Assembly: GCA_005884685.1 (NCBI GenBank)
Contig: VBAH01000021.1
Location: 1-64,000, forward strand
Origin: Alphaproteobacteria bacterium
GTDB taxonomy: Bacteria; Pseudomonadota; Alphaproteobacteria; Rhizobiales; Xanthobacteraceae
Length of the DNA stretch: 64,000 bases
Reading direction: 5' to 3'
How positions within the stretch are numbered: the first letter of the stretch is position 1; each line of letters opens with the position of its first letter. Under the pieces are notes generated by a model. The model saw only the letters and a list, made by a program, of their open reading frames with translations. It was not told the origin of the DNA and made no database searches. Of this stretch, positions 52,574-61,774 are shown piece by piece. Made by a program: the position numbers and the translations under genes.

Positions 52574-53263
52574 TCAATCGACGGAACGAAAGAGGCGCTC
52601 GTCGTACAGCGCGCCGAGCATCGGACCGAGCTTGTCGCGGAATTGGCGCTGCGGGGCGGCTGAGCCGCGCGCATCGTAAGCCTTCTGGTCCTTCCACGCC
52701 TCGACCACGGTGAAGTGATTGGGACGGCTGGTCTGCTGCCAGACGTCGAAGCGCAGATTGCCGGCGCCCTTGCGGCTCTGTTCGGCGAGCGGATTGAGCG
52801 CCGCGATCACCTCGTCCTTGCGCGGCGGCGGCACGTCGACGTGGCTGACCACATAGACCGCGCCCTTCGCATTCGCCGGTGACTCGGCGACCGCCATGCC
52901 GGAATGAATGCGCTCGTCGTAAGGCGCATTCGCAATCGACTTGAGCTTATCGCGGAATGCCGTCGTGCTCGCGGATTTTCCGTGCGCGTCGAAGGCCGCC
53001 TGGTCCTTCCAGATCTCGAGCACCACAAACCGGTTGGCCCGGCCCAGTTCCTGCCCGACGCCGATGCGCGTGTTGCCGGCTTCCTTGGCGGTCGCATCCC
53101 GGTATTGTTTCAGCAGCGCGACGCCATACTTCACCGATCCCGTTCCGACCTCGACGTAGGTGGCGACATGGATCGGCCCAGCGGCAGGAGTCTGGGCTTG
53201 CGCTAGAGTCGTCGCTGCCGGCAGCAACGTCATGGCAAGCAGAAGCTGAACTGTCGCGCGCAT
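52574..53263 (-). CDS. Secreted protein with two antibiotic-biosynthesis-monooxygenase (ABM) domains
   Basis: A 229-residue protein. Signal peptide LLLAMTLLPAATTLAQA, then two similar halves (GVALLKQYRDATAKEAGNTRIGVGQELGRANRFVVLEIW and VIAALNPLAEQSRKGAGNLRFDVWQQTSRPNHFTVVEAW). ABM domains are ferredoxin-like folds that bind heme, quinones or polyketides. The paired copy forms an intramolecular dimer. Convergent with the previous gene. Confidence 0.82.
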   Translation of the reverse strand: MRATVQLLLAMTLLPAATTLAQAQTPAAGPIHVATYVEVGTGSVKYGVALLKQYRDATAKEAGNTRIGVGQELGRANRFVVLEIWKDQAAFDAHGKSASTTAFRDKLKSIANAPYDERIHSGMAVAESPANAKGAVYVVSHVDVPPPRKDEVIAALNPLAEQSRKGAGNLRFDVWQQTSRPNHFTVVEAWKDQKAYDARGSAAPQRQFRDKLGPMLGALYDERLFRSVD

Positions 53264-53434
53264 GATTTCCCCCCGATAAGCTCTTGATCTTCATCGTAGG
53301 GGGCAAGGGAACTCGCGGTCAATGCGCGCGAGCGCCCTACAGTCGGCCCATTTTGGGATTATATCTTGGTGAGCACGGGGAGCCGCGGCCGCAGGGCCCG
53401 GCTCCCTTTTGCATCACGCACAAGGAGCACGACC

Positions 53435-53671
53435 ATGCGCTATCGTGTTTATGTCGGCCCGCGCGGCTCCGGGACGATCTCGCCGCTGGAGAAAGACCAA
53501 TTCCTGTTCAAGGAGTTCGTCTCGCTCGATGAGGCGTTCGCGTGGGCGCGTCACGTCCACGGCAGCGGCCGCGTCACGCTCGCGATCGACGGCGATGACG
53601 GCACAAGTTTCACCAAGACCGAGATCGCCGCGGCGCTGCACCATCCCGACGAGGTCGATCACGCCGCTTGA
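53435..53671 (+). CDS. Small conserved hypothetical protein
   Basis: A 78-residue alpha/beta protein: MRYRVYVGPRGSGTISPLEKDQFLFKEF, SLDEAFAWARHVHGSGRVTLAIDGDDGT. ATG 53435 follows AAGGAG. A helix ends in a strand of a ferredoxin-like pattern; no family name. Followed by a strong intrinsic terminator. Confidence 0.7.
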   Translation: MRYRVYVGPRGSGTISPLEKDQFLFKEFVSLDEAFAWARHVHGSGRVTLAIDGDDGTSFTKTEIAAALHHPDEVDHAA

Positions 53672-53690
53672 CCCTTTGGGGATGCACATG

Positions 53691-53728
53691 AAGAAGCCCG
53701 GCCGGTTCGGCCGGGCTTCTTGTTGTTT
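53691..53728 (+). terminator. Strong intrinsic terminator
   Basis: Perfect 14-bp stem (53691-53704 with 53708-53721, AAGAAGCCCGGCCG type) with loop GTT, then TGTTGTTT. Ends the small gene at 53671. Bidirectional shape, A-run on the other side is short. Confidence 0.9.
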
Positions 53729-53776
53729 GGGCGGCGCGGTTCCATGTTCCGAGGGACACCACGGGAGAATGCCGCC

Positions 53777-54472
53777 ATGCCGGACTATCGTACTGCTCTC
53801 ATCGTGGGTGCCGGCAGCGGCCTCAGCGCCTCGCTCGCCCGGTTGTTCGGCAAGCACGGAGTGAAGGTCGCCCTCGCGGCGCGCTCGACCGGCAAACTCG
53901 CCGGTCTTGCGGCCGAAACCGGAGCGCAAGTCTTCGACTGCGATGCCGCAAAACCCGCCGAGGTCGTGAAGCTGTTCGCCGATATGGAGGCGAGCCTCGG
54001 CGCCCCCGATGTCGTTGTCTACAACGCGAGCTATCGCACGCGCGGCCCATTCGTCGATCTCGATCCCGCGGAGGTGGAGAAGGCGATCGCTGTTTCTGCC
54101 TTCGGCGGATTTCTCGTGGCGCAGCAGGCCGCACGACGCATGCTGGCGAAAGGGCAGGGCGCGATCCTGTTCACCGGCGCGTCGGCAAGCATAAAGGGCT
54201 ATGCCCAGTCGGCCTCGTTCGCGATGGGCAAGTTCGCGTTGCGCGGGCTCGCGCAATCGCTCGCGCGCGAGCTTTCGCCGCGCGGGGTCCATGTGGCGCA
54301 TTTCGTGATCGACGGCGGCATTCGCAGCGAGCGCAGGCCGGGAGCGCCCGACAAGCCGGACGCGATGCTCGATCCGGACGCGATCGCCATGAGCTACTGG
54401 CATGTGCTGCAGCAGCCGCGCAGCGCCTGGACGTGGGAGATGGAGCTTCGTCCCTGGTTGGAGAATTTCTAG
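53777..54472 (+). CDS. Short-chain dehydrogenase/reductase
   Basis: A 231-residue SDR-fold protein. Cofactor loop IVGAGSGLSASLARLF, VVYNASYRTRGPF in place of NNAG and SASFAMGKFALRGLAQ with the catalytic Tyr replaced by Phe (F-x3-K). Loss of the catalytic Tyr suggests weak or altered catalysis. ATG 53777 chosen. 300-nt downstream region contains a repeat remnant. Confidence 0.82.
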   Translation: MPDYRTALIVGAGSGLSASLARLFGKHGVKVALAARSTGKLAGLAAETGAQVFDCDAAKPAEVVKLFADMEASLGAPDVVVYNASYRTRGPFVDLDPAEVEKAIAVSAFGGFLVAQQAARRMLAKGQGAILFTGASASIKGYAQSASFAMGKFALRGLAQSLARELSPRGVHVAHFVIDGGIRSERRPGAPDKPDAMLDPDAIAMSYWHVLQQPRSAWTWEMELRPWLENF

Positions 54473-54544
54473 CGCATCATCGCGCAACGCATGGTCTCGA
54501 CCGCGATCGGGCAGGGGTGCCGGTTTTCGCGCAGGATCATGCGC
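54472..54544. repeat. Degenerate GCGCATGATC-type repeat
   Basis: Ends GCGCATCATCGCGC and GCGCAGGATCATGCGC in inverted orientation around GGTGCCGGTTTTC, a diverged relative of the repeat at 48871. Confidence 0.55.
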
Positions 54545-54550
54545 AGCCAA

Positions 54551-54733
54551 TCAGCTGGTGAGCTTGGCCCAGCTTTGCTTGATCATGGTGACGACCGACT
54601 CGGTGTTCTTGGCGACGACATCCCAATTGACCATCGGGCGTGCGTCCGGGCCGGGCTTCGCGGCGGTGTCGTAAACGTAGGCGCCCCCGATGGTCAGCGC
54701 CGCGCCGAGAATTATCCCGAAGATCAAACGCAT
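54551..54733 (-). CDS. Small single-helix membrane protein
   Basis: A 60-residue protein. MRLIFGIILGAALTIGGAYVYD is one transmembrane or lipid-anchored helix; the rest (NWDVVAKNTESVVTMIKQSWAKL) is amphipathic and would lie on the membrane. Begins behind GGGAGC. Role unknown. Confidence 0.65.
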   Translation of the reverse strand: MRLIFGIILGAALTIGGAYVYDTAAKPGPDARPMVNWDVVAKNTESVVTMIKQSWAKLTS

Positions 54734-54919
54734 CGCACGCTCCCTGCGTCGCCCGCTGGCGGGAGAATGGCCAACCCGATGAGGCCACGCAAGGGGAGTG
54801 GGAACTGCCGATCCCCCGGAAACCCGGTGAATTGCGGCAACCCTGCCGCAATCTGGTCACGGTGATGCCATCTCGTCGAGTACCCATGAAGTCCCGAAGC
54901 CGAGCCGCAGGGGAACGCG

Positions 54920-55663
54920 ATGACGAGCGTGCGGATCACGGCCGCAGGGGCGGTGGCTTTTGCTTGCCTTTCCTTCCTCACCGCACCTGTCAGTGCCTGC
55001 GACGAGCGATACATCAAGAAGTGTGAGAAAGAGTCGGCTGCCGTCGCGGCCGCCTCGGAAGAAACCCCGGCTGCGCCAGCCGCCAAACGGAAATCCGCCG
55101 GGCGGGTGCAGGCGGTCTTCTCACAGCACGCAAAGCACGTGCGCGCGGTCAAGCGCACGCATGCGCCGGGATTCGCCAAGCGCGAGCGCGGGCTGACGCT
55201 CGCCTCCGCCGAGTCGCGCATGACGACGCCGGAAACGCCGCTCGCGCGCCGCTTCCGCGGCTTCATCAATCCGCAACCGCTGGCGCAGAATGCATTCGAA
55301 GCGCTGCGCAAGCCGCACCTCGTGCCCGACAATCTCGAGCCGCCGCTCGCCGGGCCGGCCGGCGCGCCCGCAACCGCTGCCGAAGAGCCGGCGCCGCCCG
55401 CCGCGATGGAGCTGGCGTCCGCTGACTCAAAGCCCGTCACGCTGCCCGAGCTGCCCGCCGTGACCGCGAAGCCAGTCGCGCTCGCATCCGCCGGCGCCGT
55501 GCCCGCTGCCGCGCCGCCGCCGGCCGCGCCTCAGGCATTCGCGACGGAAGCGCCGCCAACGATCCCGGCCGCGCCGACCGGATTCCCGATCCACTCGCTC
55601 GTGTTGGCGCTGTGCGGGGCCCTTGGCGCCGCAGGGGCGCTGCGCTTTATAGTCGGGGCATGA
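54920..55663 (+). CDS. Ala/Pro-rich exported protein with C-terminal membrane anchor
   Basis: A 247-residue protein. Signal peptide (ITAAGAVAFACLSFLTAPVSA) followed by CDERYIKKCEKES, a long Ala/Pro/Lys-rich linker, and a final hydrophobic helix (SLVLALCGALGAAGALRFIV). It may span the periplasm, tethered at the C-terminus. No family recognised. Overlaps the next gene by ATGA. Confidence 0.65.
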   Translation: MTSVRITAAGAVAFACLSFLTAPVSACDERYIKKCEKESAAVAAASEETPAAPAAKRKSAGRVQAVFSQHAKHVRAVKRTHAPGFAKRERGLTLASAESRMTTPETPLARRFRGFINPQPLAQNAFEALRKPHLVPDNLEPPLAGPAGAPATAAEEPAPPAAMELASADSKPVTLPELPAVTAKPVALASAGAVPAAAPPPAAPQAFATEAPPTIPAAPTGFPIHSLVLALCGALGAAGALRFIVGA

Positions 55664-56223
55664 GATCGGGCGGACGGCGCACCCTCGCGCTCGCGGCAAT
55701 TCTACTCATCGCGCTGTCGTCGTTTGCGGCCGCCGAGCGCACCCGGCGCGGCAAGAAGCAGGAGCAACAACCTGCGACGGCTCCCGCAACGCCCGCTGAC
55801 AAACGCGACCGTACCGTGAACGTAGCGGGCAATCCGTTCAACGGCAGAGCCTATTGGCAAGCGGCTGCGCAGTGCGGCGGTGTCTACTTCAAGCTCGGCA
55901 GCCTCAATTCGGAAGCTGCGATCCGCGCGAAGGTGATCAGGCCTGATCCCGCCGCTTATGCGAGCCTTACCAAGGACGCCGACGACGCAAGCAGGCGTGC
56001 GACGGCGTTCTTTGTCGTGGCCGAGCGCGTTCTCATCTCCGACCGCAAGCTCAGCCGCGATGAAGCAGTCATCATCTACGATCCGCTCGCGGGCGCGAGC
56101 GGCGACCGGGTAAAGACCCTTGAGGCCGCCGCACAGGCCGCCAAGCCCTGTCCGGAGTTGTACCAGGCGTGCCGCGCGGCCTACCCGCAGGTGTGCAACG
56201 ACACCAGCATGCTCACCAACTGA
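55660..56223 (+). CDS. Exported protein of unknown function
   Basis: A 187-residue protein. Signal peptide LALAAILLIALSSFAAA, cleavage near AER. After a charged/Pro linker the mature part (FNGRAYWQAAAQCGGVYFKLG...; ASLTKDADDASRRATAFFVVAERVLISDRKLSRDEAVIIYDPLAGA) is helical and has four Cys, the last two pairs in CPELYQACRAAYPQVC. Coupled to the preceding gene (ATGA). Confidence 0.7.
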   Translation: MRSGGRRTLALAAILLIALSSFAAAERTRRGKKQEQQPATAPATPADKRDRTVNVAGNPFNGRAYWQAAAQCGGVYFKLGSLNSEAAIRAKVIRPDPAAYASLTKDADDASRRATAFFVVAERVLISDRKLSRDEAVIIYDPLAGASGDRVKTLEAAAQAAKPCPELYQACRAAYPQVCNDTSMLTN

Positions 56224-56329
56224 CGCGTCTTTCCGGGGGCCCTTCGCGCCCTTTGCGGCTGCTACAAACTGCGCATTGCCGGGCAGCAAGGGCCGGTCTA
56301 TCAGGGCCCAAACCATCTGAGGAAACGCC

Positions 56330-57298
56330 ATGGCCGTCTCGCTGCGGTTTGCCAGCCTCGCGCTGCTGACGCTCGCATTCACCTCGCCGGTTTCGGCGCA
56401 GGATTACCCCTCGCGCCAGGTGCGCGTGATCGTGCCGTTCGGCGCGGGCGGCCCGGCCGACGTCTATGCGCGCGTGATCGCGCATCATCTCTCCGAGGAA
56501 CTCAAGCAGACCTTCGTGGTCGAGGACCGTCCCGGCGCCGGCTCGATCATCGGCACCGACGCGGTCGCGAAGTCCCCGCCCGACGGCTACACGCTGCTGG
56601 TGATGTCCAACACCCACACGACCAACGAAACGCTCGTCTCCAGCAAGCCGTTTGCACTGATGCGGGATTTCGTCCCGGTCGCGACGCTGAACTATTCGGA
56701 TCTCATCATGGTGGTGCACCCGTCGGTGCCCGCGAAGGATCTGAAGGAGTTCATCGCGCTGGCGAAGCAGAAGCCGGGCGAACTCAACTACGCCTCCTCC
56801 GGCACCGGCACGCCGTACCATATGGCCGGCGAGTTGTTCAAAGCCATGAGCGGCACCAACATCGTGCACGTCCCGCACAAGGCGTCGGGCGAAGCGCGCA
56901 ATGCGGTGATCGGCGGCCACGTGCAGATGATGTTCGACGCGATCACCACCATGGCGTCGAACGCCAAGGCGGGGCAGGTACGCGCGCTCGGCACAACCGG
57001 CAAGAAGCGTTCCCAGCTCACGCCCGACGTGCCCACCATCGCGGAAGCCGGAGTCGCGGGCTACGAGGCGACCATCTGGCTCGGCATCATGGCGCCCGCC
57101 GGGACGCCGAAGGAGATCGTTGATCTGCTCAACCGCGAGATCAACAAGGTGATTGCCCGGCCGGACGTGAAAGAGGCCTGGGCCAAACAGGGCGCCGTGT
57201 CGATGCCGATGAGCCCGGCCGAGTTCGACAAGTACCTGCGCGAAGACATCGAAAAGTGGGCCAACGTGGTGAAACTCTCGGGCGCCAAGGTGAACTAG
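56330..57298 (+). CDS. Bug/TctC-family periplasmic binding protein
   Basis: A 322-residue Bug protein. Signal peptide FASLALLTLAFTSPVSA, cleavage before QDYP. YPSRQVRVIVPFGAGGPADVYARVIAHHLSEELKQTF, GAGSIIGTDAVAKSPPDGYTLL, ASSGTGTPYHMAGELFK are typical. Binds an unknown carboxylate. RBS GAGGAAA at proper distance. No TctA/TctB neighbours. Confidence 0.9.
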   Translation: MAVSLRFASLALLTLAFTSPVSAQDYPSRQVRVIVPFGAGGPADVYARVIAHHLSEELKQTFVVEDRPGAGSIIGTDAVAKSPPDGYTLLVMSNTHTTNETLVSSKPFALMRDFVPVATLNYSDLIMVVHPSVPAKDLKEFIALAKQKPGELNYASSGTGTPYHMAGELFKAMSGTNIVHVPHKASGEARNAVIGGHVQMMFDAITTMASNAKAGQVRALGTTGKKRSQLTPDVPTIAEAGVAGYEATIWLGIMAPAGTPKEIVDLLNREINKVIARPDVKEAWAKQGAVSMPMSPAEFDKYLREDIEKWANVVKLSGAKVN

Positions 57299-57426
57299 CG
57301 GGTTCCGTAGGTACGGGGGTCCGCTTCGTTGCACTGCAATAAGCCTTTGGCCGCCAGCGATTTTGGGTGGCGGAGGGTGCTGCGCTGCGCCATACTGGCG
57401 CCGGATTGCTGGGGCGGACTGCGCGT

Positions 57427-58380
57427 ATGAGTCTCGACTGGTTACCTGGGCTGGATCTTTCAACCGGAACGTTCACGCTTCCTTTGTGGGCGATCGGTGT
57501 CGCCGCGGCGCTGTTCGTGGCTTTGATCGTCATCGCTGTGATCCGGTCGGGATTGACCGAATTCGGCGGCCTGATCTTCCGGGTCGCCGTTATCGTGATC
57601 GCGGTCGTGCTGGGGTGGAGCTATCTCCATCGCTCGGGCGAGCGTGACCGGGCGGACGAGCGCCGCGCGCTCGACCAGCGCGCTGCCGATCTGGTCGGGC
57701 GCGCTGTCGCTCCCGGGTCGGCGATTGCCTGCCTTGAGGCCACCAACACCGAGACAGTCGAGGGCGCCTGCGAGCGCGCCGTCTTCGCCACGCCCGAAAC
57801 CGTTGCGGCGGCGACAGCTTATGTGTCGGCGCGGCTTTCGCTGCTGGCGGACGCGCACGAGTACACCGCGCGGCGCGATCAGGGCTACGAGTCGGCAATC
57901 GCCGGCCTGCGCCGCACCATTGGGGCGGATCGCTACGGTCTCGCCTCGCAGGTGCTCGCCGTCCGCGACGGCTGCACTGCGGATGCCTGCGATGCGTTCG
58001 GGCTCGTCTACGACGACAAGAAGCTGCGCGCGAACATGAAGGACCGCCTGTTCGACGTGACGGTCGGGCGTTACGCGGTGAACTGGCCGACGCGTACGCG
58101 GCCGCTTGCCGCAGGGGGCGGCGGCGGCACGCCGACCGGCGTGCCTGCCGGCCCGAACGTGACGTTCCCGTCGTCGCAGTCGATCCCCCCGGTCAGCATC
58201 ATGAACTCCGAGCCGCCGCAAGCAGCAGCGCCGGCCACTCCGCCGTCCACGCAGGCGGCTGCGCCGGCACCGGAGCCGCGGCCGACCAATTCGGCGCCGG
58301 CATCCGCTGCGCGGCGCCCGCCGGCGGCGAAAAAATCGGGAAACGCGCCGCTCTCGCTCAATCCCGACGCCAAACAATAA
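57427..58380 (+). CDS. Membrane protein with Cys/Pro-rich periplasmic part
   Basis: A 317-residue protein with two N-terminal helices (LPLWAIGVAAALFVALIVIAVI; IFRVAVIVIAVVLGWSYL), a helical soluble region (residues about 75-215) with four Cys (AIACLEA, EGACERA, DGCTADACDA) and a Pro/Ala-rich low-complexity tail. No family recognised. ATG 57427 follows a weak site; the frame is open to 57367. Confidence 0.65.
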   Translation: MSLDWLPGLDLSTGTFTLPLWAIGVAAALFVALIVIAVIRSGLTEFGGLIFRVAVIVIAVVLGWSYLHRSGERDRADERRALDQRAADLVGRAVAPGSAIACLEATNTETVEGACERAVFATPETVAAATAYVSARLSLLADAHEYTARRDQGYESAIAGLRRTIGADRYGLASQVLAVRDGCTADACDAFGLVYDDKKLRANMKDRLFDVTVGRYAVNWPTRTRPLAAGGGGGTPTGVPAGPNVTFPSSQSIPPVSIMNSEPPQAAAPATPPSTQAAAPAPEPRPTNSAPASAARRPPAAKKSGNAPLSLNPDAKQ

Positions 58381-58447
58381 TCTCTGCCTGAGGACAACCC
58401 GCGGCGGCGCCGTGCTTTTCGGGCCGGCTTTGGGATAAGACTTGGCG

Positions 58448-60400
58448 ATGTTCTCCTCCGTCCTGATCGCCAATCGCGGCGAGATCGCCGTTCGCATCGC
58501 GCGCACGGCCAAGCGGCTCGGCATGCGCGTGATTGCCGTCTATTCGGAGGCCGATGCCGGCGCGCTGCATGTACGCGTGGCCGATGAGGCGTATCTGATC
58601 GGGCCGCCGGCGGCGCGCGAAAGTTATCTGGCGATCGACAAGATCATCGAAGCGGCCGCGCTCGCGCACGCACAGTGCATCCATCCGGGCTACGGCTTCC
58701 TCTCGGAAAATCCGCGGTTCGCCGAGGCCTGTACGGATGCCGGGATGGTGTTCGTCGGGCCGCCGCCACCGGCGATCCGGGCGATGGGGCTGAAGGATCA
58801 GGCCAAGGCGCTGATGGAGAAGGCCGGCGTCCCGGTCGTGCCCGGCTATCACGGCGAGTTGCAGGATCCGAAATTCCTCAAGGAGAAGGCGTACCGGATC
58901 GGCTATCCCGTGCTGATCAAGGCGGTCGCGGGCGGTGGCGGCAAGGGGATGCGCCGAGTCGACAAGCACGCCGAGTTCGATGCGGCGCTTGAGGGCGCAT
59001 CGCGCGAGGCGCGATCCGCTTTCGGGGACGCGCGCGTGCTGATCGAGAAATACGTCACCGCGCCGCGCCACATCGAGATGCAGGTGTTCGCCGACAGCCA
59101 CGGCAACGTCATCCATCTCAACGAGCGCGACTGCTCGCTGCAGCGCCGCCATCAGAAAGTGATCGAGGAGGCGCCCGCGCCGGGAATGACGGCGGAAATC
59201 CGCGCCGCGATGGGACACGCTGCGACCGAAGCCGCGCGCGCGGTCGGCTATCAGGGCGCGGGGACTGTCGAGTTCATCGCGGATGGTGCGCGTGGCTTAA
59301 AGCCCGACGGCTTCTGGTTCATGGAAATGAATACGCGGCTGCAGGTCGAGCATCCGGTGACGGAGGCAATCACCGGCCTCGACCTGGTCGAGCTGCAGTT
59401 CCGCGTCGCGGCGGGCGAGAAGCTGCCGCTTGCGCAGAGCGATGTCCGGATCAACGGCCACGCCGCCGAAGCGCGGCTTTACGCCGAAGATCCCGAACGC
59501 GGTTTCTTGCCATCGACTGGAAAGCTTGCGGCGCTGGAGTTGCCGGCGGGCGAGGGCATTCGTGTCGATGCCGGCGTGGAAGCTGGCTCGGTCGTCTCGC
59601 CGTACTACGACCCGATGATCGCCAAGGTGATCGCGCATGGCGGCGATCGCACGCAGGCACTCGCGCGGCTCGCAACGGCACTCGGGGAAACCGTGATAGT
59701 TGGGCCGCATGCCAACGCGGCCTTCCTCAAGGCGTTGGTGAGCCATCCGGAGTTTCAGGCCGGGCATTTCGACACCGGCTTCATCGATCGGCATCTCGCC
59801 GAGCTGACCAAAATTGATCCGCGAGCCGAGGCGGCGGCGATCGGCGCCGGAGTCGAGGCGTTGCTGGCGCCGCCAGGGCACCGGGCAGAGGAAACCGTGT
59901 GGCGCGATCCGTGGGCCGGCGCCGATGGCTTCTCGCTCGGCCCGCCCCGCCAGCTCGACCTCGACATCATGGTCGACGGGCGTCCGCGCAAAGCCAATGT
60001 CGCCTGGCGCAACGGTGCGCACGTCACGGTCGATGGCGTGCCGGCCGCGCCCGAAGGCGTTCGCATCGTGCCTGTCGCGGGCGGCGTGGTCGTGGTCGGG
60101 CAGGGCGTGCAGCGCCACGTTGCGCTGAAGAGCCATGACACGGTCGATGTGGATCATTTGGACGGCGATGGTGTCGTGAAGGCGCCGATGCACGGCAAGG
60201 TGCTGGCGATCCTCGTCGCGCCGGGCGCGAGCGTCGCCAAGGGCGAGCGCGTCGCCGTGGTCGAGGCGATGAAGATGGAGCACGCGCTGCTTGCGCCGCA
60301 TGACGGGACCGTGTCCGAAATCTCGGCGGAGGTCGGCGCACAGGTGGCCGAAAACGCGAAAATCCTCACGATCGAGAGCGCTGCGGAACCGGCGTCTTAG
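58448..60400 (+). CDS. mccA: Methylcrotonyl-CoA carboxylase alpha subunit
   Basis: A 650-residue biotin carboxylase/carrier fusion from ATG 58448 (TTG 58442 is an upstream option). MFSSVLIANRGEIAVRIARTA, ATP-grasp KAVAGGGGKGMRRV, FMEMNTRLQVEHPVTEAI, C-terminal VEAMKMEHALLAP. Length and the interdomain sequence fit the MCC alpha subunit; the beta subunit is at 36159 and isovaleryl-CoA dehydrogenase at 15132. The last 35 nt overlap the convergent unknown gene. Confidence 0.88.
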   Translation: MFSSVLIANRGEIAVRIARTAKRLGMRVIAVYSEADAGALHVRVADEAYLIGPPAARESYLAIDKIIEAAALAHAQCIHPGYGFLSENPRFAEACTDAGMVFVGPPPPAIRAMGLKDQAKALMEKAGVPVVPGYHGELQDPKFLKEKAYRIGYPVLIKAVAGGGGKGMRRVDKHAEFDAALEGASREARSAFGDARVLIEKYVTAPRHIEMQVFADSHGNVIHLNERDCSLQRRHQKVIEEAPAPGMTAEIRAAMGHAATEAARAVGYQGAGTVEFIADGARGLKPDGFWFMEMNTRLQVEHPVTEAITGLDLVELQFRVAAGEKLPLAQSDVRINGHAAEARLYAEDPERGFLPSTGKLAALELPAGEGIRVDAGVEAGSVVSPYYDPMIAKVIAHGGDRTQALARLATALGETVIVGPHANAAFLKALVSHPEFQAGHFDTGFIDRHLAELTKIDPRAEAAAIGAGVEALLAPPGHRAEETVWRDPWAGADGFSLGPPRQLDLDIMVDGRPRKANVAWRNGAHVTVDGVPAAPEGVRIVPVAGGVVVVGQGVQRHVALKSHDTVDVDHLDGDGVVKAPMHGKVLAILVAPGASVAKGERVAVVEAMKMEHALLAPHDGTVSEISAEVGAQVAENAKILTIESAAEPAS

Positions 60401-61172
60401 CGCGCAGATCCAGCGCGGTGATTTCCTTCCGCGAAAGCTGGCGCTTGCTCACCGCATACACTCCGGCCTGGCCATAGAGTTTCTCGGCCGGCAGACTGCT
60501 CCATCCCACGCCCAACACGACGTCAGACACAAACTCGTAGCCTGTCGCATAATAGCCGCCGCCGCTCGCCGCCACGCGGGGCTTGGGCGCGAGCTTCACC
60601 TCCCACCAGCCACGGTTCTCGAATTCGTGCACCTGCGTGTCGGGCGAGATCTCGCGCATGCGCGTTGCGCGCTCGCGCGCAGCCGCTGCCACACTCGCCC
60701 GCTGCTCTTGCTGCCAGTCTCGATAGTGCTTGTTCTGCCGCAGGATGCCGCTACGCGGGTCCACATACAGCCGGTGAGGACAATCAACGAGCGTGCGCGG
60801 TCCGCCGGAGCGTCCTGTCGCGTAAACCGTTCCATTCCTGATGAACGTCCGGGTCGCAACGAAATCGCCGATATGGTCGCGCACGTGCTGCTGCACCGTG
60901 CTCGCAGCCGACAGGTTCTTCGAAACGTCGGACCAGACCTTGTCCCAAGGACGACCGACCTGTTTTTCGAGATAGCGGCGCAGCGGCGCGAGGTTCTCGT
61001 TGAGCGACTTAGAATTGCGCGAGATCGCTGCCCAGCGGCCGAGGCCGATCTGTAATGGAATCACCTCGGGATCGCGCGCGACCGTCACCTTCGCATCAAT
61101 CCGGCGCGTGCGGCGCTCGTGCTTGATCCAGCGGCTGCCCCGGCGGGGACGCTCGATGATCACCTCGTCCAT
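60366..61172 (-). CDS. Conserved protein of unknown function, Arg-rich
   Basis: A 268-residue soluble protein: MDEVIIERPRRGSRW at the start, RSNSKSLNENLAPLRRYLEKQVGRPWDKVWSDVSKN (central; key residues LNENLAPLRRYL and GRPWDKV), TLVDCPHRLYVDPRSGILR, GWWEVKLAP. I recall similar proteins of unknown function in Bradyrhizobium, myxobacteria and acidobacteria, but no name. The start may be 61172, 61184 or 61199. Its 3' end overlaps mccA by 35 nt in the opposite direction. Confidence 0.7.
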   Translation of the reverse strand: MDEVIIERPRRGSRWIKHERRTRRIDAKVTVARDPEVIPLQIGLGRWAAISRNSKSLNENLAPLRRYLEKQVGRPWDKVWSDVSKNLSAASTVQQHVRDHIGDFVATRTFIRNGTVYATGRSGGPRTLVDCPHRLYVDPRSGILRQNKHYRDWQQEQRASVAAAARERATRMREISPDTQVHEFENRGWWEVKLAPKPRVAASGGGYYATGYEFVSDVVLGVGWSSLPAEKLYGQAGVYAVSKRQLSRKEITALDLRAKTPVPQRSRS

Positions 61173-61273
61173 GTCGTCGCGCATGATACGGCTGTCCAAA
61201 AAGGAGTGCGCAATGAGGGGAAAACTGTGTCGGAACTTCGACGCCGTCGCCGTGCCGTGCTAGATGCGGCGCC

Positions 61274-61711
61274 ATGCCCCTGCACCTCATCAAGCTCTGC
61301 GTCGGTTGCGATTCCGTCCAGGACCTGAAGGACTGGATCAAGGAGCAGCTTGCGAGAAAAAAGAAGTCCGGCGAGGCGGGGAAACGTTTCCATCGCACCC
61401 GCATGGTCCCGAAACGGGTGGACGAACTGCTCGACGGCGGCTCGCTCTATTGGGTGATCCGAGGCGAGGTGCTCTGCCGCGAGCGCATCCTGGGGATCGA
61501 GCCGTTTACCGACAAAGACGGCATCGGCCGCTGCCGCATCGTTCTCGACGGCAAGGTCAAGCTGGTCCAGCCGCGTCCCTTCCGCGCCTTCCAGGGCTGG
61601 CGCTATCTTACCGCCAAGGACGCGCCGCGCGAGCTGGACCATGCCGCGCCCGGCGCGCGCAATATGCCGGAGCAGATGCGGCGCGAGTTGCGCGAACTTG
61701 GCCTATTGTAG
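61274..61711 (+). CDS. DUF1489 family protein
   Basis: A 145-residue DUF1489 protein: LHLIKLCVGCDSVQDLKDWIKEQL, HRTRMVPKRVDELLDGGSLYWVIRGEVLCRERILGI, PRPFRAFQGWRYLTAKDAPRELD. Found mostly in alphaproteobacteria; function unknown. Divergent from the previous gene. Confidence 0.9.
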   Translation: MPLHLIKLCVGCDSVQDLKDWIKEQLARKKKSGEAGKRFHRTRMVPKRVDELLDGGSLYWVIRGEVLCRERILGIEPFTDKDGIGRCRIVLDGKVKLVQPRPFRAFQGWRYLTAKDAPRELDHAAPGARNMPEQMRRELRELGLL

Positions 61712-61774
61712 CGCCGAGCCGTAAGGCTCTAGATTCAGGGCCGACGGACGACAAACAGACCGGGGAGGCGAACC

